Under the pieces are notes generated by a model. That model did not search any database. It was not told the DNA's origin and saw only the letters and a program-made list of their open reading frames with translations. Both the position numbers and the translations under genes were made by a program. From Pyrus communis (Eukaryota; Streptophyta; Magnoliopsida; Rosales; Rosaceae), in the NCBI RefSeq assembly GCF_963583255.1, contig NC_084819.1:14931616-14995615 (forward strand): DNA of 64,000 nucleotides, read 5' to 3'. Each line of letters starts with the position of its first letter. The stretch's first letter is position 1. Positions 1-11,094 of the stretch are shown here, piece after piece.

Positions 1-1397
1 ATCTGAACCCAAAACTACTAAACACTTCAGTAGAAAAACCCAACCATTAATTAGTGTAATGCTGTAAGTTTGATTAATTAGAACTTGACGAAGATGCAAA
101 TTCCATCGCTAAAGTTACCCACTTTAGGGTTTTGGGTGTTACTCTTGTCAGCAAATGGCTGTTGGAGGTTCTGTTTGGTTCGACGGAAAATGGGTCGGAA
201 TATTTTCCCCGGAAATGTTCATTTTTGAAGTTTCCTGGCAAATTGAAAGATCTTGAATCTCGATCGAAATTCCATTTTTGTGCTGACGTATTTTCTGTTT
301 GCAATTGTAGTGTTAACTTTTTTTATGCATGTCTGGCAAGTTCAAATTCTTTGCTTTTTTGGGGGCAGAAAATTAAAATGTGTATGGTTTTTGTATCAAA
401 ATTCAGGAATTTATTATGTTGTTTTAACTTTTATAGTAAGTCAGATGGCAAAAATGCCATTAAATTCATGTTTCGTGTAGAAGTTTTTTGTTGGTGTCAG
501 TGATAATGACATTTCTGTTCTCAGCATTCCAAACACTAGGATGAGAATGTTGGATGCCGTTAGTTTTAAAAACCATATTGAAGAGGATGGGTTTAGAATT
601 CCTGGGTTCGGTTTGGCGAAATAAAACCCATTGGACACGAGCATTGTGCTCGGACAAAGGGTCTCAAACAGTAAGAATATGAATGCTGAGTGTGTAACTG
701 ATGGGGGCTTTTTACGGCTATAGTTTCCTAATTGGATGAGATCCCATGAGTTCGGAGCTGACTTTGTCGAATTTCTTGTTACGCATATTTTTGCTCACTA
801 TTGTAGGATTAGGTTGATTAGAACTAGGTACGATGCCAGAGCGAGCACTTGTGCTCATTAGCTTGATATGCATTGTTGGTTCATCCTCTAACAACTTAAG
901 GTTAGCTTAAGCTTTTGATGCCCAGTGGTAGTTTAACAGTGTGAATCAATGTTGATGACTTTGGACTAGGGGAACTCCGAGCGTTGTTGTCTCTTTTGTT
1001 TCTGAAGAAGTTGTCTCTTGTTCTTCTGGATGGAAGTCTTCCCTCCTGGATGAATGGTCTTCAACCTAGGTTTAAGGAGGGTTGAGGAAGTCAGATCAGG
1101 GTAGAGCACTTGAGTTTTCAAGTTTTCTTTACCTTCTTTCTGAGTTCTCGATCTAGTCATGGTTTTCAATGTGTAGAGGTCCCATGATAGTAGACAGCCA
1201 ATGTTTAGTGCTAAATTTGACGTTTTTACATTCCTTAAACAAAATAGAGTACTGGACTCTAGGTTTGAAATTTTGTTATTTGATTACCATCTACTGCTAC
1301 ATTGAGTATAAGCTAGAAAGCGGCACCTGATAATGGTGAGAAAATTTTGTACAGGGCTTGATTAGGATTTGAAGGATAACATCATAACATTGCTAAA
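1..1397 (+). other. Upstream region and probable leader of the ELM2 gene
   Basis: No convincing protein is seen here; the open frames are short and unlike any family I know. A polypyrimidine-poor but usable acceptor (ending TACAG at 1354) lies 43 bases before the ATG at 1398. A spliced 5' leader is therefore likely, with a first non-coding exon somewhere in the first few hundred bases. The exact leader exon cannot be placed from sequence alone. Confidence 0.35.
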
Positions 1398-3562
1398 ATG
1401 GCTCCTTCAAGAAGTCGTGGTCATGACAATCAAGAGAGTGCTAAGAAAGCTTCTTTTCCAATGGGGGACCAGCTGCAAAAATGGAAATCACCTTTTGGCC
1501 TCTATGCTGATTCTGACATGTTGGTGTGGTTGAAAGGACTTGCATTGGACCCTTGTGACCAGAAAGCATCTCCTGATTCAGCTCGACAACTATGGAATCA
1601 GAGTCTTAAAGTGCGGAAATTCTTGCTTCTTGGTAATGCCGAATCTCCTCGGGTACGTTCAATACAACATTAGTATTTTTTTTCTTAATCTCATTGCATT
1701 GTTGTCTTAGTGATAAATGTGTATTTGTTAATTTGACTGAACCATTTACCATATTAGTATGCTGGGATAATGAACAATAGTTGGGTTACATCCTAATAAA
1801 TGTAAATTTGATTCTACATGCTGGGTTCTCTACTGATGGTGAGAAGCCCAATCAAGTTGTATACTGTATTGCACTAGTGATAAGACTGGTTATCCTGTTA
1901 CATACCTGTGATCTACCAGTTTTATGCTAACATATCATATCTTTTCGCTCGATCTGAAATGCAACTTATCCTGGATGTCAAGCATACCTTAGGAGCATTT
2001 CTTCAAATATCTAACCTTGACTTGACCCATCATCTAACTCATAGTCGACTCATCATCGTGTTTCGTTGTCTTAAAAGTTATCTCAAATAACGTCATATTC
2101 TTGATAAGCTCTTCCACAATCATTACTGGAAGGAGAGGGCTATTGAGCTAGCTTATTGCTGGACATAAATTTGTTTCTTCTACTTAATGACATAACACTA
2201 CTCAAGGGAAACGTTTTGGTATCCAAATTTCAAAACGTTTCACCCTTGCTTACAATTGGTGATAATTTATCTAATTTTGAGTTGTTTTCTTTGTATTTTA
2301 AGGCATTTGCCAGTTCAGAAGTTATCTCTTACCATGAACTTCATTCTTCAGCCCCAATCTTATGAAAACGACCTTTCCTCCCTTTTTTTATACAGAGAAA
2401 GCGAACACTTGATCAGTTCCTAAAAGTTAGTAAGTTAGCAGAAGTTTCTCGATTGCATCCTGAGAAATCTGATGTCCATAGTGTCAAAAGATTGAGTACA
2501 GGGCATTCCGTCTCATGCTTAACCCATGCAAATGCCAACAATGGAATTTCCAAACCACAGCTTCTCTCTAGCTCTCACGGTTCCGGAAGTTTGTTAACAT
2601 CTGAAGATGAATATCAAGGGAAGCCAGGTTCAACATATTTGACCTCTATGGATATGGAAAACTATGGTGCATCTTGCAAGGATAATTCTGCCTCTCCTTT
2701 ATTTGATACAGATGAATCGAACAATGGTCTGAACACATTGAATCCCAAAAACTTGAAATTCTCTGATGCAACTTTTGCGAATATCAATGATACAGCCAAT
2801 AGCTCAGATTCTCCAAGTTTAGAAGAGAATAGTACAGAACTTGAACGTGCGTTGAGGTGTATGATTTTTAGTGATGATTATCTTCCAAGATGTATTCCTG
2901 TGAGAGATTTTGATGGTTCAGTTCACCATTCAGATTCATCCAGGTCAATGGAGCAAAATCTGAAACTTCGAGAAGCGGTGAGATTACTATTTACAGATGG
3001 TAGTCTTCCGATATCTGTTGTTCCGACTGGTCCTTGTTTTCAGGCGGACATCCCAGAATGGACAGGTGCAGTAAATAGGAAAACTCTTTATGGTGGTGGT
3101 GATTCAGCAGCGTTAAAGTGGTTGGGCACGCGAACGTGGCCCATTAAAGGAAAAAGTGCAGGAACCACAGTGAAAGCACTTGGGAAAGGGAGATCCAACT
3201 CTTGTTCTTGCATATCTCCAGGATCTGTTGGTTGTGTTAAACTCCACATTCATGAACAAAGACTCCTCTTGCAATTCGAACTTGGTCCTGCCTTCCGGAG
3301 TTGGAAGTTCGACGAAATGGGAGAATTTGTCTCAAAGTCATGGACATCAACTGAACAGCAGAACTTTGAATCTCTTGTGAAAGTGAATCCACTATCAAAT
3401 GAAGCAAGTTTTTGGAAGATCGCCTATAAGCGTTTCCCTTCCAAGTCTCGGAAGAGCATTTTGAATTACTACTATAACGTGTACATCCCTAGGCGTATGA
3501 GCCTCCAGACTAGGACCTCCCGTGATAAAATTGACAGCGACGATGATGAGGCGGAAGAGTAA
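1398..3562 (+). CDS. ELM2 and SANT-like domain nuclear protein
   Basis: Two coding exons, 1398-1652 and 2396-3562, join in phase 0 (CGG|GTACGT donor, TACAG|AGA acceptor) to give 473 residues. The N-terminal third carries a conserved-looking block (about residues 25-80, with WLKGLALDP and WNQSLKVRKFLL). The middle is Ser/Asn-rich and looks disordered. An ELM2-like segment spans about residues 290-345 (IPVVPTG-type core, DIPEWTG, then KWLGTRTWP). A SANT/Myb-like segment follows at about 395-450 (SWTSTEQQNFESLV, FWKIAYKRFPSKSR, NYYYNVYIPRR), and the tail is acidic. ELM2-SANT proteins recruit histone deacetylases in animals; the plant family (Arabidopsis At2g03470/At1g13880 type) is poorly characterised, so a chromatin co-repressor role is inference. 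The start is the first ATG after a leader acceptor, and no breaks are seen. Confidence 0.85.
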
Positions 3563-5270
3563 CAGACGTAGCTGTAAAGATGTAAATCTATAGGGGTAGC
3601 TTGATGTTGGCTCTGTATATACTTGTCCCTTCAGGTTTAGCTCCAGGGCAATTTTGAAGACTGATCAGAGCTATTTTGGGTTCATAGAACCTTACGCCAA
3701 AATGCAAAGCAATTTTGACACTCAGCTACATCTGTTTTGCTTTCTTATGAACTTGTTTCCTGTAATCTTTCTGTATATCTTCTCAGTATTGTTTCCCATG
3801 GAACGTATGGGGTAGCAGTCAAGTTTTCTGATACCAAGTCATGCTCTAATTTTGACCTGCTTAGGGCTCGTTTGGTAACCTTGTGTTTAGTTTTTAGTTT
3901 TCATTTTTCGTATGATAGATAGAGGAAAATATGTGGGAGAAAGGATGAATGAAGGAGGGTGAAGAAAATATGGCGGAAGAAATGCGAAAGGAATGTGTAG
4001 AGAATGGAACACACAATGAAAACTGAAAGCGAAACTGAAAATAATTTTAAGTTGTTTCACTCCTTCCTCCCAAGTTCATATCATCATTCTCCATACCTTA
4101 ATCTTTTTCTTATGCTTTCCATGTATCTGTAGCATAATTGAAAATTAAAATGTAGACTCGAAATGGTATTCAATCAATTTGTTTGAGGTGCCAAACATTG
4201 CCATTATAAATCTCTGTAAGGACTATCTTAAAAAAAAAAAATCAATTAAAACTAAAATCATTTACTCAATCAATTGTTGCAAACTGATTCTTTTAGGCAG
4301 TTAATTGCAATTTTACGTCTCGTTTGTCTATTTGTTACAGTTGACTAAACGACCTAGGTTTTAATTAATTACGTAGTACTTTATAATATGAACCGTCATA
4401 TGATCATAATCATGAAATTTTGTGAATCTGTGGGTCAACTACAAAGAATTTAGAGTAAGAACTCTTACTCATCTTTGAGTAGCCAAGTGCTATTCCTCTA
4501 GAGATACCCTTCCTCTTACAAGAATGCCGATCTTTTTCTACCCACTTCCAAGTTTTTTCAAGATGGCAAAAGCTTTTGTAAGAAGGCCGAATTGGGTTAG
4601 AGATGAAGATGAACCTTCGTGCTTGGCATGAGTATCCGTTAAGGAAGATGGTGCTACTGGCAATTATCAAGACACAACGAGTTTTGGAATCGTGTCCTGA
4701 ATTGTTTAAAGCATCAACACCCCATTGGTGGACGAAAAGCCACGAACCTTCAACGCCATTTATACCAAGACCATGAACCAGCCAGTTTGGTGGGCTAGAT
4801 GAGATAGGTTGTAACCCAATTAAAACGGACTTGAGTTCAGTTTGTTATTTGTTATGCCAAAATGTGATAGATAGGATTGGGTATGATGAGTTATGAATCC
4901 ACAATAGATGTGTTATTTAATATATCCTTACACATGAGTTACAAGTTTTATCGCATAAGGCCTTGCCAATCAAATCTCATCCCTAAAGCCCAATCTCATT
5001 CAACCCACCAAACGACTACCAATTTATTTAGTTATGGATTTCTTTGAGAAGCGAGCTTATACCTTTCTTTCTATATGATCGTCTTGTTGGAAAATCTTAG
5101 TATTTTATCATTATTTGGGTTTGTTTGTTAGTTTAGGTATATGAGTGTAATCCATCTGAATTAGGGTTTCTAGGTTTTGCTCTCTATAAATATAGCTTAT
5201 AGTTTAATATGAATGACATGTTAGTCACGATGTAACCTCTTGAGGTTTTGAAGCCGTTTTGACATTCTTA
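3563..5270. other. 3' region of the ELM2 gene and intergenic DNA
   Basis: The first few hundred bases after the stop at 3562 are probably 3' UTR. From about 3860 a stretch beginning GGGCTCGTTTGGTAACC looks like a degraded repeat, with purine-rich DNA up to about 4040. I find no gene. The rest is AT-rich without recognisable structure. Confidence 0.35.
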
Positions 5271-5455
5271 TTTGTTTAGGGGTGTGATATCCACACATCT
5301 CATTTTACTTTTCACACACCTTTCGAATTTTTGGCCGTCGGATTGGATGAATTGAAGAAGATCAACAGACAAAAATTATCAAGGGGTGTGTGAGAAGTAA
5401 AATGGGGTGTGTGAGAAGTAATATGGGGTGTGTGGATAGCACACTCCTTTGTTTA
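5271..5455. mobile_element. hAT-type MITE with perfect 8-bp target duplication
   Basis: The 169-bp element at 5279-5447 is flanked by the perfect direct repeat TTTGTTTA (5271-5278 and 5448-5455). Its ends are inverted repeats: GGGGTGTGATATCCACACA on the left against GGAGTGTGCTATCCACACA read inward from the right. The similarity continues through a second TTACTT..TCACACACC block, so about 42 bp per arm pair up. The right arm also carries an extra copy of the GGGGTGTGTGAGAAGTAA unit. An 8-bp duplication with short inverted repeats is the signature of hAT transposition. There is no coding capacity. Confidence 0.85.
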
Positions 5456-8043
5456 ATAATATTCTTATTATTTTGTAATCTTGTTCTTCCCGCACTCTGA
5501 TATCAACTCATCCGCATAAAGGGACTATTAGAGTACAATAGGTACGATTCCTCTCCCTTCTGCCGATTCCCCTCGTCCTTGCAGTCGAGTCCCTTCTATG
5601 GGAATTCCTCTTCCCGTGCCTCTTTCTTTGCACGGATTCATGGTTTGGTGAATCCGGTTTTGGAAGGGATGCTTTAACAAAGTAGCAGTAAGTGAATCAA
5701 GTGAAAGTGAAAGGAGTGGCAGTGTGAAGTGGTGAATGTGTCCCTTCATAAATTTTTTTCTTCATGTGCATAATTATATACGTCAACTAATCGATCTTTA
5801 TTTAATCCATGCCTATGTCGAAAAAGCGTTGTTATATTTACGGTCATTGATAAGCCTAAAATAAACCTATTGCATTGTTTCATGCTTGAAACATCTTCAA
5901 GATTGTCTTAAGTGACATAAATCTCTGGTCGTTCAAGTGGCAAGATCGCAAACGGATAGTGTTCCAACTGTTAATCTTGGCGATTATTTTGAAGAACATG
6001 TGACCTCAACGTTATTGCAAGGGTATCCGGGACGTGATAAGCAAAAAGGAAGCAAAGAAAAACAGAAGATGCATGATAATTGAGCTTTTGGAATTGAAAA
6101 ATTAGTTCAAAATAGTGATGACAACTAGGCGGATAGGGAATTACACTCCTGAAATTTCAGGAATTGGACTCCTTGGAGGTGTATTTGGATTCCTAGAAAA
6201 AAGTGTTCACCTTTTGTACAAAAACTATCATATTGTTTTGCAAGTCCTCACGGGGGAGGTGTATTTGAACCGTGTCCTGTCCTCCAATTGAACTCCTTAT
6301 ATTATAAGTGTATGTAATAGAGTTAGGCAAGTTTTGGATCAAATTCGGAATATTCAAATACATTCTAATTCCCATCCGATTCTTGTTGGATTTTTATGGA
6401 TTTCATAATTTTGGTTTCAGTTTTCAATCATATAATATACTTTAGAACTTTTCTGTTGGGAGTTGGTGGGAATAAGATTTGGAAGTATATTGAATATTTG
6501 GGCTTAGTAAAATTTGTTGAAGTAGTGTGCTCCATCGAATGCACACAAGTTCAAACACTTTCTCTTTAATTTTGATGAATTTAGTGTAATTATCGCTTAT
6601 GTAAAATAAGAGTATTTGTTATGATCAATTATGTGGAAAAACTAGATGATGTGTATATGCAAGTAGACTTTTTCAAAGTAAGGCTCTTTATGTACTTTGT
6701 TCCACTTTACGATGTAACGTTAATTTTCTTGTGAATATTATAAAACGTTGTGCTAAAAATATGAGGTGGTAGAAAATTCATGAAGAATCTCACTCACTTT
6801 CGTGAGAGTCTCTTTAGCATATTTTCCATAGAAGAAAAAAGAATCAGTCATTAACAAAGGAAGATTACATGAACCCCAAGGCTGAGGTTTAAGACAAATA
6901 TTTTTGAACAAACAATATTATCTACACTAAGGGGTGAGGGAGTGCACTAAATCTCACAATGAACTAGCAATAATGTAGTTTAAATTCATCTTTGACGAGA
7001 ATTGAACCTAAAACTTCTCATATTTAAGACAAATATTGTTGAACAAAATCTCAGTAAGATAATAAAGGCAAGTAATTCATAGGCAAACACCGCCCCGAGG
7101 CTGAGTTGCAGACAGACAATAGTAGCCTACAACCGTTGACAAACAAGTCCAACCATGACCTTAAACAAATCACTATCTGCCTCATTTCCCTATTGAGGCC
7201 ATTGGATTATGAGCCTCCTCCCCTCTTTTTTCTTTCCTTCCCTCCTTTTATCTCCTCCATGAAGAAGCATGTCGGGATGTTTTCATGGCAACCTTTTGAC
7301 TCTTGAGGCAAATTGTGGATCATGGAAGCTTTTACATACCCAAAAAAAGGAGAAAGAATAGTCACGACGACTTAGTTCGAGTGATATTCTAATTTAAATT
7401 AGATAAAAACAATTGAGATTTTAACTAGGATGCAAATAGAGCACGTTAGTTTGAGCAATATTTTAATTTAATCTAAACTACGGATATGAGGATTCAACTT
7501 TTGGCTACAAAAGGAAGCACATTAGTTATTTAACCTACATTACGAGAAGATAGATTCGAACTTGAGTGTTAAAGGAGCAGACTGATCTAGCTAACTTGAG
7601 AATGCATGAGTGGCTGAAATCGAAAAATGTTGATTGGTTTGATTCCTTCAAACATGGTGGGGTGACCCCATTGGGGAGAAAGAAATGAGTAAGAATCTCA
7701 AATTTTGAGGGACAATAATTGCTACGATTGGTTCATGTGTTTGACAATGGGGATTTGGGTCGATCAAATGATCCAAAATGTCTTTACATTATGTTGAGTT
7801 TTGCGGTCAAAGTTTCATTTCCTTTGCCTTTTACTCACAGTGTTATAATGGACAACGAATTTATAGGCTTTTGTTTTTTCTCGACTTCGCACTTTTGCTT
7901 GGTTTCTTCACAAGCTCACTTTTCACTTTATATTCCGGTCAATATTGCATGAAATATCCTACTTTGTTCATATATCCGCAAGATGAACACCATAGAGAAG
8001 GTCACTTTATTACTTCTTGATTTTAAATTAATCTTGGTCTTTA
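5456..8043. other. Intergenic, no gene recognised
   Basis: AT-rich sequence with only short, family-less open frames. Between about 7360 and 7580 there is a degraded repeat-like stretch in which phrases such as TTAGTTCGAGTGATATTCTAATTTAA recur in diverged form. I see no RNA gene and no clear element boundaries. Confidence 0.3.
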
Positions 8044-8700
8044 TTTTTTTTTTTTGGTTAAACAACTAATTTATTAAAGATAAAACACATTAATACAAAG
8101 TGAGGCTAATCCGAAGACAGTCCACAACACAGTAAAAGTGCAACCTATTACAAAAGTAAAGAAACAAGCCTCAAAAGTGAGTCCAAAATAAAGCTAAACT
8201 GAAAACCCTAAATTTGGAAACGAGAATCGACCGCTTCCACAAAAACAACTGCACCACCATCGCCAAGCCGCCGCCACTGGTAAGAAGAACCATCGAATTG
8301 AAAGGATGAGTGGAAAATGGGGGTGGACAAGCCATCCATGCAAAAAGCGCTCCTATAATCCTACCAAATAATGCAAAATGCACTTTAGCAGCCACCGAAC
8401 TCCAAGGCACTCCTCCAATCGAAGCCCATGGAGGAAAAGCATGAGGAGCCGAATAGCCGAACCAAGTGGGCAGGAGCTCGCAACTGGGAACAACAATTTG
8501 GGAAGGAAAAAACATGGAACTATGATCTGCAACAAGATTGCTAAACATTGAGACAAAGCTCAAAGAAATTGAGACAAAACTCAAGAAAAATGAGACAAAC
8601 TCAAAGCAAAACAATCAGAGAAAAAGAAAAGGAAGAAGATGGGGTTTAGGGAAGAAGGAGAAGGGGAAAAAGGAAGGAGAAGATAGGGTTGCTACTGACC
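8044..8700 (-). mobile_element. Possible LINE-like 3' end with poly(A) tail (minus strand)
   Basis: Read on the minus strand the segment ends in a run of about 12 A (T-run at 8045-8055). It is preceded by sequence rich in TTTAATAAATTAG and by a 147-codon open frame (8171-8614) with no recognised domain. A terminal poly(A) tract without inverted ends suggests a truncated retroposon. The 5' boundary is not visible and no target duplication could be assigned. A decayed host gene or processed copy is the alternative. Confidence 0.3.
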
Positions 8701-10998
8701 CTACCCAAGAGGCAGCAGAAGATGAGCTTGATTTGGAGGTTCTGGGTTTGGGGAAATGGCGTGTTCTTGATCTAAATTGTTTTGGTTATTTGCAGTATGG
8801 CACGAATCATCGATGCGGTGCGAGTTATACGTTACTATTAGTTGCAGTGAGAAAACTCTTGATATTTGGTAATACGTTTGTGTCTTAAGTTCGTTACTAG
8901 TCTCATTTCGATCCAATTTTTTTTTTCTTTCGGAGTTTTGTCAAATTTGCCTATTTGTGAGTCACATGCAAATGTGAAAATGACGTAGTACGAAGCAAAA
9001 GAATTACAAACGTAAATCATTGCATGAACCAAAATTACTGGAATCCAGTACTTCGATAGAAATCCGAAAATAAATGACATTAATTAGACGAAAATCGAAA
9101 AAACCGATTTTTATTACAAAACACAATTTTGGAGATTAAAATGGTATCGGATGGCTAAATTCATCTTATGCCATAACAAAGTGATGATTCTAAACACGAC
9201 GTCGTTCCCCTTCCGAAAAGATATCATAGGCCCAAATCGGATTTCGAACACCAAATCTACAATTTCTCGTTGCATCCTTTTGTTTTTCGACGGTCCATTT
9301 CCTCTTCAATCCACTCGGCCATTTGTTCTACATCAGAAAAGGACTGAAATTGGTAACGAGGTTAATTATATGTATATTATTAAGAGTTTCCTAACTACAA
9401 GAGTAAAGATTAAATACATAAATCACACCACATGTATAATTTCTGCAATTTAGCCATGTGTTATTGTTCTTGCATTTTTGAAATGAAAGAGCAACATGTG
9501 CCACTGCCACTGCCACTGCCACCGAACTAATCATAAAATAAACTCTGTTCAAACACACCAAGTTAAAATAAACACTGTTCAAACACACCAAGTCAATATG
9601 TGGCAGCAACCGACCAATCATTTCATATTCCATTAAAATATGTAAATTCCGTAAACATATTTCTTACTTTTTCAGGCAATTTTTATGTGTGAAGCCTGGT
9701 TTTGGAAGTTTTTCTGCGCATCTGCATTTACAGTCTTCTTTCCTTTTTAGGCAATTTTTGTGTAATTAAATCATCCTAAATCTCATAATCCAAATGGCAC
9801 CAAATTTGAATTAACGCGTAGAGTGAGATTAGTGCAATATTAAAGAAAGATTAGCGGAAGCAAGGATTCTGGTGTGAGAAAAAATGCATGTGGAAGGCAA
9901 ATGCTCTGCCAACGCAGATAACGAGACATTTGAAGAGAGAAGCAAACATTTCAGCAGTGAAGGGGGTCCAGAGCCAACACAAAAGAGCAACATTGAGCGC
10001 GCGCTCTCTCTCTCTCTCTCTCTGAGAGTGGGGTCAAAATGAGGCTCTTTCTGCATTTGAATGAGACTCTACCTAACCACATACGCTACTGTGCCAGTAT
10101 TCTAAACCAATGATACGCTGTAATTTATTCTAAATTTTTCTCACGCTACTGTGCCAGTATTCTAAACCAATGATACGCTGTAATTTATTCTAAACTTTTC
10201 TCACGTGGCAGCGTTTGGTTTGAGATACAGACGCAGTGGTACTCGAGTATAAGTTTGTCATCTGTTTCACAACGATGGTTTTCTACATTCCATCCAACAG
10301 TAACTGTCATGACATATATGCTAGTAGTAAGCTATGTTCAATGGGAAAGTCGAAGAGACTTATATGCACCACCGGAATACAACGTTATGTGTGAAAGTCA
10401 ATACGTATGACAATGACATTGTGTTATTGTTTTGGAACGCTCTCGCTATTTGCCTATTGTGTATAGTCGTTTCCGCTCAATGGGGACGGAGGCTACTACT
10501 GTATGGGCCACAGCAGAAACCCTTGGGACAAATAGCAAAACCAGGGGACTGAAGCCGTCGGCATACATTGTTACTGTTTTCCCTACAATGCACAAGATGC
10601 CAAAGAACACAGGAAAACACATTCTGCAAACTCCTCAGCCCCCCAATCAGCCAATAATGCTCAAGACAATAAGCAAACGAACAAATACTGGTCCTTGCTA
10701 ACTCCTAACAGGCCCGGCACATCCCTTCTCTTTCGGAGATTCTCACCGCCTATCTCCGAAGATATATCCCGCCTCTTTCCATCTCTCACGTCACGTGATG
10801 TGTCTCCGATTGGATTATATAGCCGAAATTTACAAGTTGCACACATTAATTAAGACACTAATTAACGATGATTAAAGGCGAACGAAAAACACCGAACTGT
10901 TGTTATTTGAGTAATTGAAGCAAGTAAATCGCTAATCACATGAAGAAAAAAAAGAAGGAACACTTCAAATTTTTTATCCCACCAACCAACAAGAATGC
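8701..10998. other. Intergenic, no gene recognised; microsatellite and tandem duplication
   Basis: No protein family is recognised. A (CT)n tract lies at about 10003-10022, and a short (CCACTG)n run (TGCCACTGCCACTGCCACTG) lies near 9500. The 60-bp tandem duplication at 10083-10204 is listed separately. The final part, before 11095, is probably the 3' UTR of the minus-strand OCTOPUS gene. Confidence 0.35.
10083..10204. repeat. 60-bp tandem duplication, two copies
   Basis: The unit beginning ACGCTACTGTGCCAGTATTC occurs at 10083 and again at 10143, exactly 60 bases later. A single T/C difference was seen near the end of the unit (AAATTTTTC against AAACTTTTC). The near identity points to a recent slippage or unequal-exchange event. 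Confidence 0.85.
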
Positions 10999-11094
10999 AT
11001 TAGGCAATGTGTGGTTTTACACAAGAAATGCAGCAAATGAACAACATGAACTTTAAAGCCAAAAGAAACAACACCTCATCCATTCACTCATCGT

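Noticed and set aside
8171..8614. 147-codon minus-strand frame
   Set aside because: No recognised domain; sits beside a poly(A)-like tract and is better explained as retroposon sequence.
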